This document shows, one piece after another, positions 31,088 through 40,056 of a stretch of DNA of 64,000 nt (its first letter is position 1; every line of letters starts with the position of its first letter). The DNA comes from Rhizobium sp. FY34. Lineage in GTDB: Bacteria > Pseudomonadota > Alphaproteobacteria > Rhizobiales > Rhizobiaceae. The stretch lies in NCBI RefSeq assembly GCF_005222845.1, contig NZ_STFZ01000013.1:31154-95153 (forward strand). Reading direction: 5' to 3'. The notes under the pieces are model-generated. The model made no database searches, was not told the origin of the DNA, and saw only the letters and a program-made list of their open reading frames with translations. Position numbers and translations under genes: made by a program.

Positions 31088-32602
31088 CTATGATTCGCGG
31101 AAATTGATTCCAGCCTCTGTCATCCAGTCGCGCAAGGGTGCAAGGGCCGGATGTGCGAGCACGGATTGCAGATAGTCCATGGTGCGCGGCATGTGCTGCA
31201 TATAGCCGGGTTTGCCATCGCGCTGTTTCAACCGAACCCAGATGCCGGCAAGCTTGCAATTGCGCTGTGCGGCCATGATGGCAAAGGCCTCATGGAAGCC
31301 GTTTTCATCGAAAGGCCCTTGCAGACGGCGCAGATCGCAATAGCGGGCGAGGAGTTCTGAGCCAAGCGTTTGCGGAACGGTCACCCGCGCATCGAGAACC
31401 AGCGATGCCACGTCATAGGCTGTCGGGCCGATCATGGCATCCTGGAAATCGATGAGACCGATGCGGCAAACCCCGACTTCGTGTGGCTGCCAGATGAGGT
31501 TAGGCGAATGGTAGTCCCGCAGCAACAGATGATGCTCGGCGCGCAGCAGACGGTCGATCAGCGCATCCCAGATGTTGAAATAGGCCAGGCGCTCGGCCTC
31601 GCTTGCCTTAGCGCCCTGGCGTTTCCAGGGCAGATACCAGTCGAGGATCAGGCTCGCTTCGATCTTCATCGCAATCGGGTCGAAAGCCGGCACACTGTGC
31701 GTGCGGTTGTCCATTGTGGGCAGGTCTTGCTCAAGATCCGTGCCATGCAGATGCGCAAGACAGTCAATGGCGGCGAGATAGCGCTCGGCAATCGGCGCGC
31801 CGTGCTTGTCCAGCACGCCTTCAGATCCGAGATCCTCCAGCAGCAGCAGGCCGTTCTGATGATCGCCTGCCAGAACGTCTGGCGCGCGCAGTCCGCATTC
31901 TGCCAGATGCCGGGCAATCGCCACGAAGGGATCGATGTCTTCTGCCAGATGCGCGACCTTGGGATAGGGCTTATCCCCCTGAACGGGCGGGCCATCGGGT
32001 CGCCGCGGCCAGTCCATCAGCACGAAGCTTTCGCCATCCGGCGCATGCAGCCGTTCATAGGCGCGCAGAGATGCATCGCCGGTCAGGAAGCGGCGCTGGT
32101 CGAGTCCGTGTCCGTGCTCACCCAAAAACTGCCGGATCAGCAGCACGCGGCGGATACGGTCCATGGCCGGTGCCGGCCCGCTGATCTTTGCGCTTCGGCC
32201 TTCGCCATCCTGCAGAAGCGTCAGCCGGATACGTTCCGACGGTAGTTCGCGATCGGCCATTTCCGGCCATTCCACAAGGCATATGCCGTCATTCAGCGCT
32301 TCGTCGAAACCGAGTTCATCCAGCTCCGAGCCATCGGCCAACCGGTAGAGATCGAAATGGGCAACGGGAATGCGCAGGTCATAGGACTGCACGAGCGTGA
32401 AGGTGGGGCTTGGCACTTCAAGATCGGCATCATCGGCCATGGCCCGCAGCAAAGCGCGGGCCAGCGTAGACTTTCCAGCACCCAGATCGCCGGTCAGAGC
32501 CAGGCAATCGCCAGCCTTCAGCGCAAGTGCCAGATCCTCGCCGAGCCGGATCGTCTCCGCCTCATCCGACAGTGAAATGACAATCGGGTCGTTCTGCGTC
32601 AT
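31088..32602 (-). CDS. TsaE-AmgK fusion: tRNA t6A ATPase plus amino-sugar kinase
   Basis: 504-residue two-domain protein. Residues 1 to about 150 are TsaE, the ATPase of the threonylcarbamoyl-adenosine (t6A) tRNA complex: Walker A GDLGAGKST at 38-46, then SPTFTLVQSY and FDLYRL. Residues about 165-504 form an aminoglycoside-phosphotransferase-fold kinase with the catalytic loop LRDYHSPNLIW and metal motif LIDFQDAMIGP, the pattern of AmgK (MurNAc/GlcNAc anomeric kinase). The next gene is murU-like, supporting AmgK. Start overlaps the divL stop (ATGA). Confidence 0.88.
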   Translation of the reverse strand: MTQNDPIVISLSDEAETIRLGEDLALALKAGDCLALTGDLGAGKSTLARALLRAMADDADLEVPSPTFTLVQSYDLRIPVAHFDLYRLADGSELDELGFDEALNDGICLVEWPEMADRELPSERIRLTLLQDGEGRSAKISGPAPAMDRIRRVLLIRQFLGEHGHGLDQRRFLTGDASLRAYERLHAPDGESFVLMDWPRRPDGPPVQGDKPYPKVAHLAEDIDPFVAIARHLAECGLRAPDVLAGDHQNGLLLLEDLGSEGVLDKHGAPIAERYLAAIDCLAHLHGTDLEQDLPTMDNRTHSVPAFDPIAMKIEASLILDWYLPWKRQGAKASEAERLAYFNIWDALIDRLLRAEHHLLLRDYHSPNLIWQPHEVGVCRIGLIDFQDAMIGPTAYDVASLVLDARVTVPQTLGSELLARYCDLRRLQGPFDENGFHEAFAIMAAQRNCKLAGIWVRLKQRDGKPGYMQHMPRTMDYLQSVLAHPALAPLRDWMTEAGINFRES

Positions 32603-35178
32603 TCGGCAGCGACGGACCGTGCCGCCATGGCGCTCGGGATGCGGCAGGTGACGGTCGTTCCCTCACCGGGGCGGCTGTCGATCTTCACCTCGCCCTTGTG
32701 CAGGTGCACGAAGCTTTCGACGATCGAAAGGCCAAGGCCGGCGCCGCTGCGCTTGCCGCCCTTGCCGCTGGAGAAACGGTCGAATACGGTTTTCAGCATG
32801 TCTTCACTCATGCCGGGGCCTTTGTCGGCCACGGTAAAGAAGAAGTCGGTGCCGCTTCGCCAGCTGCTCAAGGTGACGGTCGAGCCTTCCGGCGCAAAAT
32901 TGGCGGCATTGGTGATCAGCTTGATGAGGATCTGCTTCAGGCGCTGCTGGTCGGCAACGATCAGGCCAAGGCCCTTTGCCGCAATGATCTCCAGCGTCAC
33001 GGCATTTTCCTGCAGCCGGTCGGCAATCTGCATGGATACATCGTCGAGCAGATCGTCGATATCCATCTCGGAATAGGAAAGCTCCATAATGCCCGCATCG
33101 ACGGTTGCGAGATCGAGAATGTCGTTGACGATGGTGAGGAGTACCGAAGAGGAGGTCGAGATGTGATCGACATATTCGGCCTGCCGTTCGCTGAGCGTGC
33201 CCATGCCGGGCGTCTTCAGGAGATCGGTAAAGCCGATAATATTGGTGAGCGGTGAGCGCAGCTCGTAGGAAACATGCTGGACGAAATCGTTCTTCAATTC
33301 GTCTGCCTTGCGCAGCGCTTCGTTCTTTTCCTTCAGCGCCCGTTCGGCCCTCGCACTGTCCGTCACGTTGACGAAGGTCAGCATGGTCTGGGCATTGGGC
33401 AGGGGAATGACGGCATAATCCAGCACGATGCCGGAAAACAGTTCGAACGTGCCCTGCAGCGAGGGGCGCTCGTCGTCGAAATTGGTCAGCATCTGGCCGA
33501 ACAGGCGCCAGCCGTCCGGTCGGTCATATTCCATGGCGCAGGCCGCTTCGATGGCCTTGATATGGGTGCCAGGTTTCGTCTGATCTTCCGTGATGCCCCA
33601 AAGCGCGCGGAAGGCCGGATTGGACAGGCGGATGCGACCGTCGGGTCCGAAAACGGCAACGCCTTCGGCCAGATGATCGATCGTTTCGCCCTGAACCTTC
33701 ACCAGCGTATTGTAGCGGGTTTCAAGATCAACCTGTTCAGTGAGGTTCTCAAAGACCCAGGTTGCGCCGCCCTGCGGGTGCGCCGTCGCGATCACCTGCA
33801 GCGTCTGGCCGTTTGGCAGATGCCAGCGGTTGGTCTGCGTGTCGAGCGCCCGGTAGACGGATAGTACGCTTTCCTTCCAGTTGCGCCAGTTCAACTGTTC
33901 TGGAACCTTGTTCTGGCTGCGCAGTCGGTCGAGCAATTCATTGTTGTCGGGCCGACTTTCCAGGAAGCCGAGGTCGAGATCCCATAGGCGCACGAAAGCC
34001 TGATTGTAGAACTGCAGCCGCTGCTGGCGATCGAATATGGCAACCGGCGTTGCCAGATGGTCGAGCGTTTCGGCATGGCTTTTCAGTGTGCGGTCTAGTT
34101 CGGCACGCACCGAGTCGGCTTCAGAGACATCGGTTGCCATGCCGGCCGATCCGGCCTTGCCCACGACATCCACGACATCGAAAACGGTCCGGTTGCCGCG
34201 CACGACAGTCGACACACGATCATGGAAGGGTGAATCGACGGTAACGCTGGCGCGGATCTTTTCGCGCGCAATGGTGCCGAGAAATTCGCGTGTTTCACGA
34301 ACGGCCTGGGCGGGACTATTGGCTTCCACGGCCTCGCCATAGGCATGGTTGACCCAGGCGAGGTTCCCTTCCGTATCGCGGTGCCAGACTGGATGCTCGA
34401 GCGCATCCAGCAGCGACTGGAAGAGACCGATGGACGACACCAACCGCTCCCGCTCGATCTTCAGTTCGGCAAGCTCGGCACGCAGATTGTTGAGCGCGAT
34501 GAAGCGCACGAAGGCCTTGCCGCCCGAAACGCGGCCCTGGACTTCCAGGATCTCGTCACGATGTGTCTCGATCACCATATCGAAGGAACGGGCATTGCCA
34601 CGCAGCGCCTCGACAGCATGTTCCAGTTCGCCAGCGGAATGGGGTTTGATCCAGCGACCGAAGGCGAGGAAGTCGCGGTCATCAATCGGCGCACCGGTTT
34701 CCGGCGGCAACTGGCCGAGGAACTCGGGCCGCGAAGGGCCAGCTTCCCAGATGACGATGCGCCGGTTCTTGTCGGCGATCAGGGCTTCGTATTTGGAGAT
34801 CTGCTGCTGGGCGTCGGAAAGCGCGCCGCGCATCTCCTGGCCTTCGGCTTCCAGATTGCCGCGTTGGCGAACCAGCCAGATCGTCGAGAGTAGGGCCGCC
34901 GAAATGGCGCCGACAGCAAGCGAGGAGAAGATGACTTCGGACGATGTGAAGAGGCGTGCCGCGGGCAATCCGCGATCCTGCGCAAGCGCAATCCCGGTCA
35001 TGCCGGAAAGCGCAGACCCTGCCAGCGCCGCACGGCCCAGATGATACAGTCGTCCGAGGCCGGAAGTGCCCTTTTTCGCCACGCGTCCCGCCATCAATCG
35101 TGAAGTCTGTGCCGGAGCCTCGTCGCTGCCGTCACTGTTTTGTGCTCTTTTGAAATGAGCCATGATTTTTACCGCCAT
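32599..35178 (-). CDS. divL: DivL-type PAS sensor kinase with tyrosine at the phosphorylation site
   Basis: 859-residue membrane protein: N-terminal hydrophobic segments (about 35-100, including IFSSLAVGAISAALLSTIWLV), a coiled linker, several PAS-like units, then HisKA and HATPase domains. The H-box reads VSYELRSPL, so Tyr638 stands where histidine kinases have the phospho-accepting His (codon at 33265-33267, TAC). The ATPase N-box LITNAANFAPEG, DKGPGM and GAGLGLS are kept. Tyrosine here is the hallmark of DivL, the cell-cycle regulator acting on DivK/CckA/CtrA. Start 35178 has GGAGAC upstream; an ATG at 35163 is an alternative. Confidence 0.87.
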   Translation of the reverse strand: MAVKIMAHFKRAQNSDGSDEAPAQTSRLMAGRVAKKGTSGLGRLYHLGRAALAGSALSGMTGIALAQDRGLPAARLFTSSEVIFSSLAVGAISAALLSTIWLVRQRGNLEAEGQEMRGALSDAQQQISKYEALIADKNRRIVIWEAGPSRPEFLGQLPPETGAPIDDRDFLAFGRWIKPHSAGELEHAVEALRGNARSFDMVIETHRDEILEVQGRVSGGKAFVRFIALNNLRAELAELKIERERLVSSIGLFQSLLDALEHPVWHRDTEGNLAWVNHAYGEAVEANSPAQAVRETREFLGTIAREKIRASVTVDSPFHDRVSTVVRGNRTVFDVVDVVGKAGSAGMATDVSEADSVRAELDRTLKSHAETLDHLATPVAIFDRQQRLQFYNQAFVRLWDLDLGFLESRPDNNELLDRLRSQNKVPEQLNWRNWKESVLSVYRALDTQTNRWHLPNGQTLQVIATAHPQGGATWVFENLTEQVDLETRYNTLVKVQGETIDHLAEGVAVFGPDGRIRLSNPAFRALWGITEDQTKPGTHIKAIEAACAMEYDRPDGWRLFGQMLTNFDDERPSLQGTFELFSGIVLDYAVIPLPNAQTMLTFVNVTDSARAERALKEKNEALRKADELKNDFVQHVSYELRSPLTNIIGFTDLLKTPGMGTLSERQAEYVDHISTSSSVLLTIVNDILDLATVDAGIMELSYSEMDIDDLLDDVSMQIADRLQENAVTLEIIAAKGLGLIVADQQRLKQILIKLITNAANFAPEGSTVTLSSWRSGTDFFFTVADKGPGMSEDMLKTVFDRFSSGKGGKRSGAGLGLSIVESFVHLHKGEVKIDSRPGEGTTVTCRIPSAMAARSVAAE

Positions 35179-35308
35179 TCCGGTCTGTCTCCGTCCATGT
35201 GCCGCATCGTCGACAAGACATCCCAGTTCGCGCAAAGCCGCCGCTGGCCAGCGCGAATCAAGTCTTAAAACAATAACTGCTTCGTGAAGGGCGGCAAAGG
35301 GTGGCTGA

Positions 35309-35344
35309 CAAAAAAGAGGCCGCGGACTTGTCAAGTCCGCGGCC
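35309..35344 (-). terminator. intrinsic terminator of ahcY
   Basis: Twelve perfect base pairs (35318-35329 with 35333-35344, GGCCGCGGACTT and its complement, three-nt loop), followed on the minus strand by TCTTTTTT. It separates the ahcY unit from divL, so divL needs its own promoter in the remaining 130 nt. Confidence 0.95.
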
Positions 35345-35373
35345 ACCATATCTTGTGGATTAGTCGGCTCAGA

Positions 35374-36774
35374 TTAGTATCTGTAGTGTTCCGCCTTAAA
35401 CGGACCCTGCTGCGAGACGCCGATATAGGCTGCCTGCTCTTCAGAAAGCTCCGTGAGCTTCACGCCGAGCTTGGCGAGATGCAGGCGGGCAACCTTTTCA
35501 TCGAGGTGCTTGGGCAGGATATAGACGCCCGGCTTGTATTCGCTCGGCTTGGTCCACAGCTCGATCTGGCCCATCACCTGGTTGGTGAAGGAGGCGGACA
35601 TGACGAAGGACGGGTGACCGGTGGCATTGCCGAGGTTCAGCAGACGGCCTTCCGACAGAAGGATCATGCGGTTGCCCTTGGGGAACTCGATGAGATCGAC
35701 CTGCGGCTTGATGTTTGTCCACTTCAGGTTCTTCAGCGCAGCGACCTGAATCTCGTTGTCGAAATGGCCGATATTGCCGACGATTGCCATGTCCTTCATC
35801 GCGCGCATATGCTCGATGCGGATGACGTCCTTGTTGCCGGTGGTGGTAATGAAGATGTCAGCCGAGGATACGACGTCTTCCAGCGTGACCACTTCGAAAC
35901 CGTCCATGGCAGCCTGTAGGGCGCAGATCGGATCGACTTCGGTCACCTTGACGCGGGCGCCGGCACCGAGGAGCGAAGCGGCAGAGCCCTTGCCCACATC
36001 ACCATAACCGCATACGACGGCGACCTTGCCGGCCATCATCACGTCGGTTGCGCGGCGAATGCCATCGACCAGCGATTCCTTGCAGCCATACTTGTTGTCG
36101 AACTTCGACTTGGTGACGCTATCGTTGACGTTAATTGCCGGGAAGGGCAGGAGGCCCTTCTTGGCCAGTTCATACAGGCGGTGCACGCCGGTGGTGGTTT
36201 CTTCCGTCACGCCCTTGATGGCATCACGCTGCTTGGTGAACCAGCCGGGGGAAGCGGCCAGGCGCTTCTTGATCTGTGCAAACAGGATTTCCTCTTCTTC
36301 GGAACCCGGAGCCGAAAGTACGTCTTCGCCGGCTTCGGCGCGGGCACCAAGCAGGATGTACATGGTGGCATCGCCACCATCATCGAGGATCATGTTGGTG
36401 ACGCCACCATCGGTCCACTGGAAGATCTTGTCTGTGTATTCCCAGTATTCCGTAAGGCTCTCGCCCTTAACGGCAAACACAGGAATTCCGGACGCGGCGA
36501 TGGCTGCGGCGGCGTGGTCCTGCGTCGAGAAGATGTTGCAGGACGCCCAGCGCACGTCGGCACCCAGAACCTTCAGGGTCTCGATCAGCACGGCCGTCTG
36601 GATGGTCATGTGCAGCGAGCCGGAAATGCGTGCGCCCGTCAGCGGCTTCGTTTCGCCAAATTCCTCGCGGCAGGACATCAGGCCCGGCATTTCGGTTTCG
36701 GCAATGTCGAGTTCCTTGCGGCCGTATTCGGCCAGCGCGATATCTGCGACGATGTAGTCTTTTTCAATGCTCAT
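35374..36774 (-). CDS. ahcY: S-adenosylhomocysteine hydrolase
   Basis: Splits S-adenosylhomocysteine into adenosine and homocysteine, clearing the by-product of methylations. The 466-residue NAD-dependent enzyme begins [22 protein letters not shown] and shows [17 protein letters not shown], the NAD-binding [13 protein letters not shown] and the C-terminal KAEHYRY. GGAG precedes the ATG. A structured leader and a perfect palindrome lie upstream (see separate entries). Location downstream of ptsH is conserved in Rhizobiaceae. Confidence 0.98.
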   Translation of the reverse strand: MSIEKDYIVADIALAEYGRKELDIAETEMPGLMSCREEFGETKPLTGARISGSLHMTIQTAVLIETLKVLGADVRWASCNIFSTQDHAAAAIAASGIPVFAVKGESLTEYWEYTDKIFQWTDGGVTNMILDDGGDATMYILLGARAEAGEDVLSAPGSEEEEILFAQIKKRLAASPGWFTKQRDAIKGVTEETTTGVHRLYELAKKGLLPFPAINVNDSVTKSKFDNKYGCKESLVDGIRRATDVMMAGKVAVVCGYGDVGKGSAASLLGAGARVKVTEVDPICALQAAMDGFEVVTLEDVVSSADIFITTTGNKDVIRIEHMRAMKDMAIVGNIGHFDNEIQVAALKNLKWTNIKPQVDLIEFPKGNRMILLSEGRLLNLGNATGHPSFVMSASFTNQVMGQIELWTKPSEYKPGVYILPKHLDEKVARLHLAKLGVKLTELSEEQAAYIGVSQQGPFKAEHYRY

Positions 36775-36827
36775 GGTGCTCTCCAGCTCCGCAGGGGCTA
36801 CCGCTCTCGGCAAGCAGCAATCATCCG

Positions 36828-36868
36828 CCGTCGCAACAGGCGACGGTGCTGCCTGCCGTTTAGCAGGC
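36828..36868 (-). promoter_or_regulatory. two-hairpin leader of ahcY
   Basis: In the sense of the ahcY message, GCCTGC-6 nt-GCAGGC (36868-36851) is followed by CCGTCGC-5 nt-GCGACGG (36846-36828), both perfect stems. About 50 nt separate them from the ATG. I could not fit the known S-adenosylhomocysteine riboswitch core to it. It may be an mRNA-stabilising or attenuator leader, or an undescribed element. Confidence 0.5.
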
Positions 36869-36890
36869 TTCCCGGAAACTAGCAATAAGG

Positions 36891-36910
36891 ATATAAAGAA
36901 GTCTTTATAT
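36891..36910. promoter_or_regulatory. perfect palindromic operator upstream of ahcY
   Basis: ATATAAAGA-AG-TCTTTATAT: two exact 9-nt arms with a 2-nt spacer, about 117 nt upstream of the ahcY start and 5 nt past the ptsH stop. The form suits an ArsR-family dimer; SahR-type regulators of this family control methionine-cycle genes in Proteobacteria. The regulator is not in the window, so the assignment is inferred. Confidence 0.65.
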
Positions 36911-36915
36911 GATCT

Positions 36916-37191
36916 TTACATCTCTTCGCCGAAGCGATCAGCCACAAGATGGGTTAACGCTTCGAGTGCGGCAACTGCCTCAGCGCCGGAGGCGCTGACT
37001 TCGATCGTGCAGCCGGGGCTGGCGGCAAGCATCATCAAGCCCATGATCGAGGTTCCACCCACCGTCATGCCATCCTTGGAGACATGGATCTCCGCGTTGA
37101 AACTGCCGACAAGCTGCACGAACTTGGCCGATGCGCGGGCATGCAGGCCCCGCTTGTTGATGATCAGAAGTTCGCGCGTAATAGATGACAT
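36916..37191 (-). CDS. ptsH: HPr phosphocarrier protein
   Basis: 91-residue phosphocarrier. The active-site motif KRGLHARASAKFV places phospho-accepting His at 17, and Ser48 in GGTSIMGLMML is the HprK target. I start at ATG 37191 (MSSITREL), matching the family; a GTG four codons earlier overlaps the EIIA stop. No sugar permease accompanies it, so it belongs to a regulatory PTS together with EIIA and HprK, linking to ChvGI upstream. Confidence 0.95.
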   Translation of the reverse strand: MSSITRELLIINKRGLHARASAKFVQLVGSFNAEIHVSKDGMTVGGTSIMGLMMLAASPGCTIEVSASGAEAVAALEALTHLVADRFGEEM

Positions 37192-37199
37192 GTCTTGGT

Positions 37200-37601
37200 T
37201 CACTTGCCGCTGAGCACGCGGCTGGCAACGTTGATATATTTGCGGCCGGCATCAGCGGCATCCGCCAAAGCCTTGGCCATGTCGTTATCGCTGCGCACGC
37301 CAGCAAGCTTGATCAGCATCGGCAGGTTGACGCCGGCAATCACTTCAATCTTGCCGCTGCTCATCACCGAAATAGACAGATTGGAGGGTGTGCCGCCGAA
37401 CATGTCGGTCAGGATCACTACGCCGTGTCCGTCATCCGCCTGGCTCACAGCATCGAGAATGTCCTGTCTCCGACGATCCATATCGTCTTCGGGGCCGATG
37501 CAAACAGTTTCGATATTCTTCTGAGGCCCGACCACATGCTCCAAAGCGTGGCGAAACTCCTCAGCCAGCTTGCCATGCGTGACAAGCACAAGTCCGATCA
37601 T
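37200..37601 (-). CDS. PTS EIIA, mannose type
   Basis: 133 residues of the EIIA-Man family. Phospho-accepting His9 lies in LVLVTHGKLAEEF, and the TDMFGGTPSN motif is complete. It has no EIIB/C/D partner here, as in other alphaproteobacterial regulatory PTS systems, where it and HPr relay phosphorylation state rather than importing sugar. GGGGGTG precedes ATG 37601. Sometimes called manX or ptsM/EIIA in rhizobia. Confidence 0.93.
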   Translation of the reverse strand: MIGLVLVTHGKLAEEFRHALEHVVGPQKNIETVCIGPEDDMDRRRQDILDAVSQADDGHGVVILTDMFGGTPSNLSISVMSSGKIEVIAGVNLPMLIKLAGVRSDNDMAKALADAADAGRKYINVASRVLSGK

Positions 37602-37731
37602 ATTGATATCACCCCCGAGTACATGGATATTCTCAGTCCCGTTTCGCACTGCAACAGGTCCGATGGCGGTGGGGAGCCATCTTGTCCATGTAAAGACGAA
37701 GTGCAAGCTAAAAATATCCTGCTGGATATCG

Positions 37732-38196
37732 TCAAAGGGCAAGCTCCCCCGCAATCTCGGGCGACAAGGCGCCGATGGCGGCCAGGGGGTCCAGGCCCAT
37801 GGATCTCAAGCGGATCATTGGCAGCGTTGCAAGACCTGAACAATCATAGCGCTCGTCAGGCGGCGGAAGGCGCGTCGCCTTGGCAAGATCGATGACCTCT
37901 ATGGCAAGATCCAGGCGTGCCTCGGCAACGCTTTCCAGCCGGACAATACCACTGCCGCGCAGTTCCAGAAGGCCCGCAATAGCCGGCGGTGCTTCACCGA
38001 TCACGTGATTGCCCTGCAACCTCACAAAGATCTGATCATCGCTGATGAGGGCTGCAAAGAGCCCGCGGGCGCGCGCCGCGGCCAGACAGTTGAAGGCCAG
38101 TGTGGACTTTCCCGCGCCCGAGGCACCGACGAAAAGCAACCCACGCGTGCCGATCACGATAGCCGTGCCATGAATATTGCGCGCGCCGTCTGTCAC
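37732..38196 (-). CDS. hprK: short HPr kinase/phosphorylase
   Basis: 154 residues, only the C-terminal catalytic domain of the Firmicute enzyme (which is about 310). The P-loop GASGAGKST is at 24-32 and the HPrK signature LELRGSGIVRLE follows mid-protein. The N-terminal domain is absent, as in the alphaproteobacterial type, so it phosphorylates HPr on the serine but may be regulated differently. GTG start overlaps the chvG stop (GTGA). 130 nt separate it from EIIA. Confidence 0.93.
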   Translation of the reverse strand: MTDGARNIHGTAIVIGTRGLLFVGASGAGKSTLAFNCLAAARARGLFAALISDDQIFVRLQGNHVIGEAPPAIAGLLELRGSGIVRLESVAEARLDLAIEVIDLAKATRLPPPDERYDCSGLATLPMIRLRSMGLDPLAAIGALSPEIAGELAL

Positions 38197-39995
38197 GGCG
38201 TTTCTCCGGCGGGCAGCGATAGCGTGAATCGGGCTCCGGTCACATGGCCCTTGCTGTCGCTCAGGTTTTCAGCCTTCAGCGTGCCGCCATGTGCTTCGGC
38301 AATCTGGCGGCTGATGGAAAGGCCCAGCCCGGAATTCTGGCCGAAGCTCTCGCCATCCGGGCGATCAGTATAAAAGCGTTCGAAGATCCGGTCGATATCT
38401 TCAGCGCGGATGCCGGGTCCATTGTCGTCCACCTGGATTACGCAATTGTGGCGGCTCGTGTAGAGCTTCAGCGTAATGCGTCCGCCCTTTTCCGGCACGA
38501 AGGAACGGGCATTTTCAATCAGGTTGGTGATAATCTGGCCAAGCCGCAGATCATGGCCGTGCACGCGGTAGTTCGGCTTGACCCCCGGCTTGTGCTCGAC
38601 CGTGAGTTCAATATCGACGGGCTTGCGGCCGGTGCGGATCTGGCGCGAGATTTCCACCAGGTTTGCAGTCAGCATTTCCATATCGACCGGTGCCGCATCC
38701 GAACGCGCCAGTTCCGCATCGAGACGGGATGCATCCGATATATCGGTGATCAGCCGGTCCAGCCGTCGCACATCATGCAGGATGATATTGGTCAGCCGCT
38801 GCTTGGAATCCTCGGTCTTTGCCAGCGGCAGCGTCTCGACGGCGCTGCGTAGAGAGGTAAGCGGGTTCTTCAATTCATGGCTGACATCGGCCGCAAAGCT
38901 CTCGATCGCATCGATACGATCATAGAGCGCGTTGGTCATGTCGCGCAGCGCAATCGAAAGATTGCCGATCTCGTCCTGGCGGGCCGAAAAATCCGGTATC
39001 TCTTCGCGCTGCTTGACGCCGCGGCGAACCCGGATTGCCGCGGCAGAGAGGCGACGCAGCGGATTGGCGATGGTTGAAGACAGAAGCAGCGACAGGAGAA
39101 TGTTGACCAGCGTTGCAACGCCGAACACGCGCATGATGGCCAGCCGCTCGGCATGCACGATATTGTCGATGTCGCCCGCCTGGGTCGACAAGAGGAGGAC
39201 GCCGAGCACGGCACGGAAGCGTTGCACCGGAACGGCGACGGAGACGATCAACTCGCCGCGATCGGTGACGCGCACCACGGCACCCCTAACGCCGGTCAAC
39301 GCATTCATCACCTCCGGATAGATAGAGCCATCACCGCCGGGCGCCTCGCGATAGGCCGGCAGATTGCCCGGTTGCAGAATACGATTTATGATGCTGGCGA
39401 ACTGATCGCTCCAGGTGGTTGATTCGCCCTCGACTGGTGGCAGTTCGTAACGCAGGACCTGACCGCGCGAATAGAGATGACGCGAATCCAGCAATAGGTT
39501 GGCGTCTGCATCGAAGAGGCGGGCGCGGGTGCGCGTCGGTGAAATCAGACGACGCAGGACCGGAGCCACCCGTTCGGGATCGATCGGGAATTCCAGGTCC
39601 TCATCATTCGGCACAGGCGTGATGCTTTGGCCGGCCTGCAGTTCCAAGAGCTTTTCCGGGTCGATGGTAATCGAATTGGTATCGACGGAAGCCGAGGCGG
39701 AAATGGCGCCGGCAATAATTTCACCTTGCGTCAAAAGGCTCTCGACGCGCGCATCGATCAGTCCTTCACGGAACTGGTTGAGATAGAGAATGCCGGCGAC
39801 CAGAACGACGGTCGCGGCAATATTGAAGAACAGGATACGGCGTGTAAGGCTGGAAAACACCGCATTGCCAAAGATCCGGCGAATGAGCGTGAAGGGGTGC
39901 GACCATAGCCTTCGCGCCGGGCGCGGGGGATTTTCCTCCGCAGCGCCACTATCGTTGGAATGGATCGTCTGGTCGGCCACGCCTTTGCCTTTCAC
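38193..39995 (-). CDS. chvG: sensor histidine kinase ChvG
   Basis: Membrane sensor of acid and envelope stress in Rhizobiaceae; partner of ChvI. The 600-residue protein has a TM helix near 55-72 (NIAATVVLVAGILYLNQF), a large periplasmic domain, a second TM near 290-310, HAMP, the H-box VSHELKNPL with His373, and the ATPase motifs DNGPGI and SGLGLSISRQIAE. GTG start at 39995; a later GTG at 39980 is possible. It lies 61 nt downstream of chvI. Orthologues are ExoS (Sinorhizobium) and BvrS (Brucella). Confidence 0.95.
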   Translation of the reverse strand: MKGKGVADQTIHSNDSGAAEENPPRPARRLWSHPFTLIRRIFGNAVFSSLTRRILFFNIAATVVLVAGILYLNQFREGLIDARVESLLTQGEIIAGAISASASVDTNSITIDPEKLLELQAGQSITPVPNDEDLEFPIDPERVAPVLRRLISPTRTRARLFDADANLLLDSRHLYSRGQVLRYELPPVEGESTTWSDQFASIINRILQPGNLPAYREAPGGDGSIYPEVMNALTGVRGAVVRVTDRGELIVSVAVPVQRFRAVLGVLLLSTQAGDIDNIVHAERLAIMRVFGVATLVNILLSLLLSSTIANPLRRLSAAAIRVRRGVKQREEIPDFSARQDEIGNLSIALRDMTNALYDRIDAIESFAADVSHELKNPLTSLRSAVETLPLAKTEDSKQRLTNIILHDVRRLDRLITDISDASRLDAELARSDAAPVDMEMLTANLVEISRQIRTGRKPVDIELTVEHKPGVKPNYRVHGHDLRLGQIITNLIENARSFVPEKGGRITLKLYTSRHNCVIQVDDNGPGIRAEDIDRIFERFYTDRPDGESFGQNSGLGLSISRQIAEAHGGTLKAENLSDSKGHVTGARFTLSLPAGETP

Positions 39996-40056
39996 GCAAC
40001 CGCCTGCCGTCGTCTACGGCCAAATGCGCTCCAGCGGTTGCTTGCTTTACGGGCTA

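Noticed and set aside
34283..34298. TGTTTCACGAACGGCC as a further ParB site
   Set aside because: Only the left half fits; the central CACGTG is broken. The same holds for TGTTTCACGCGT near 5675.
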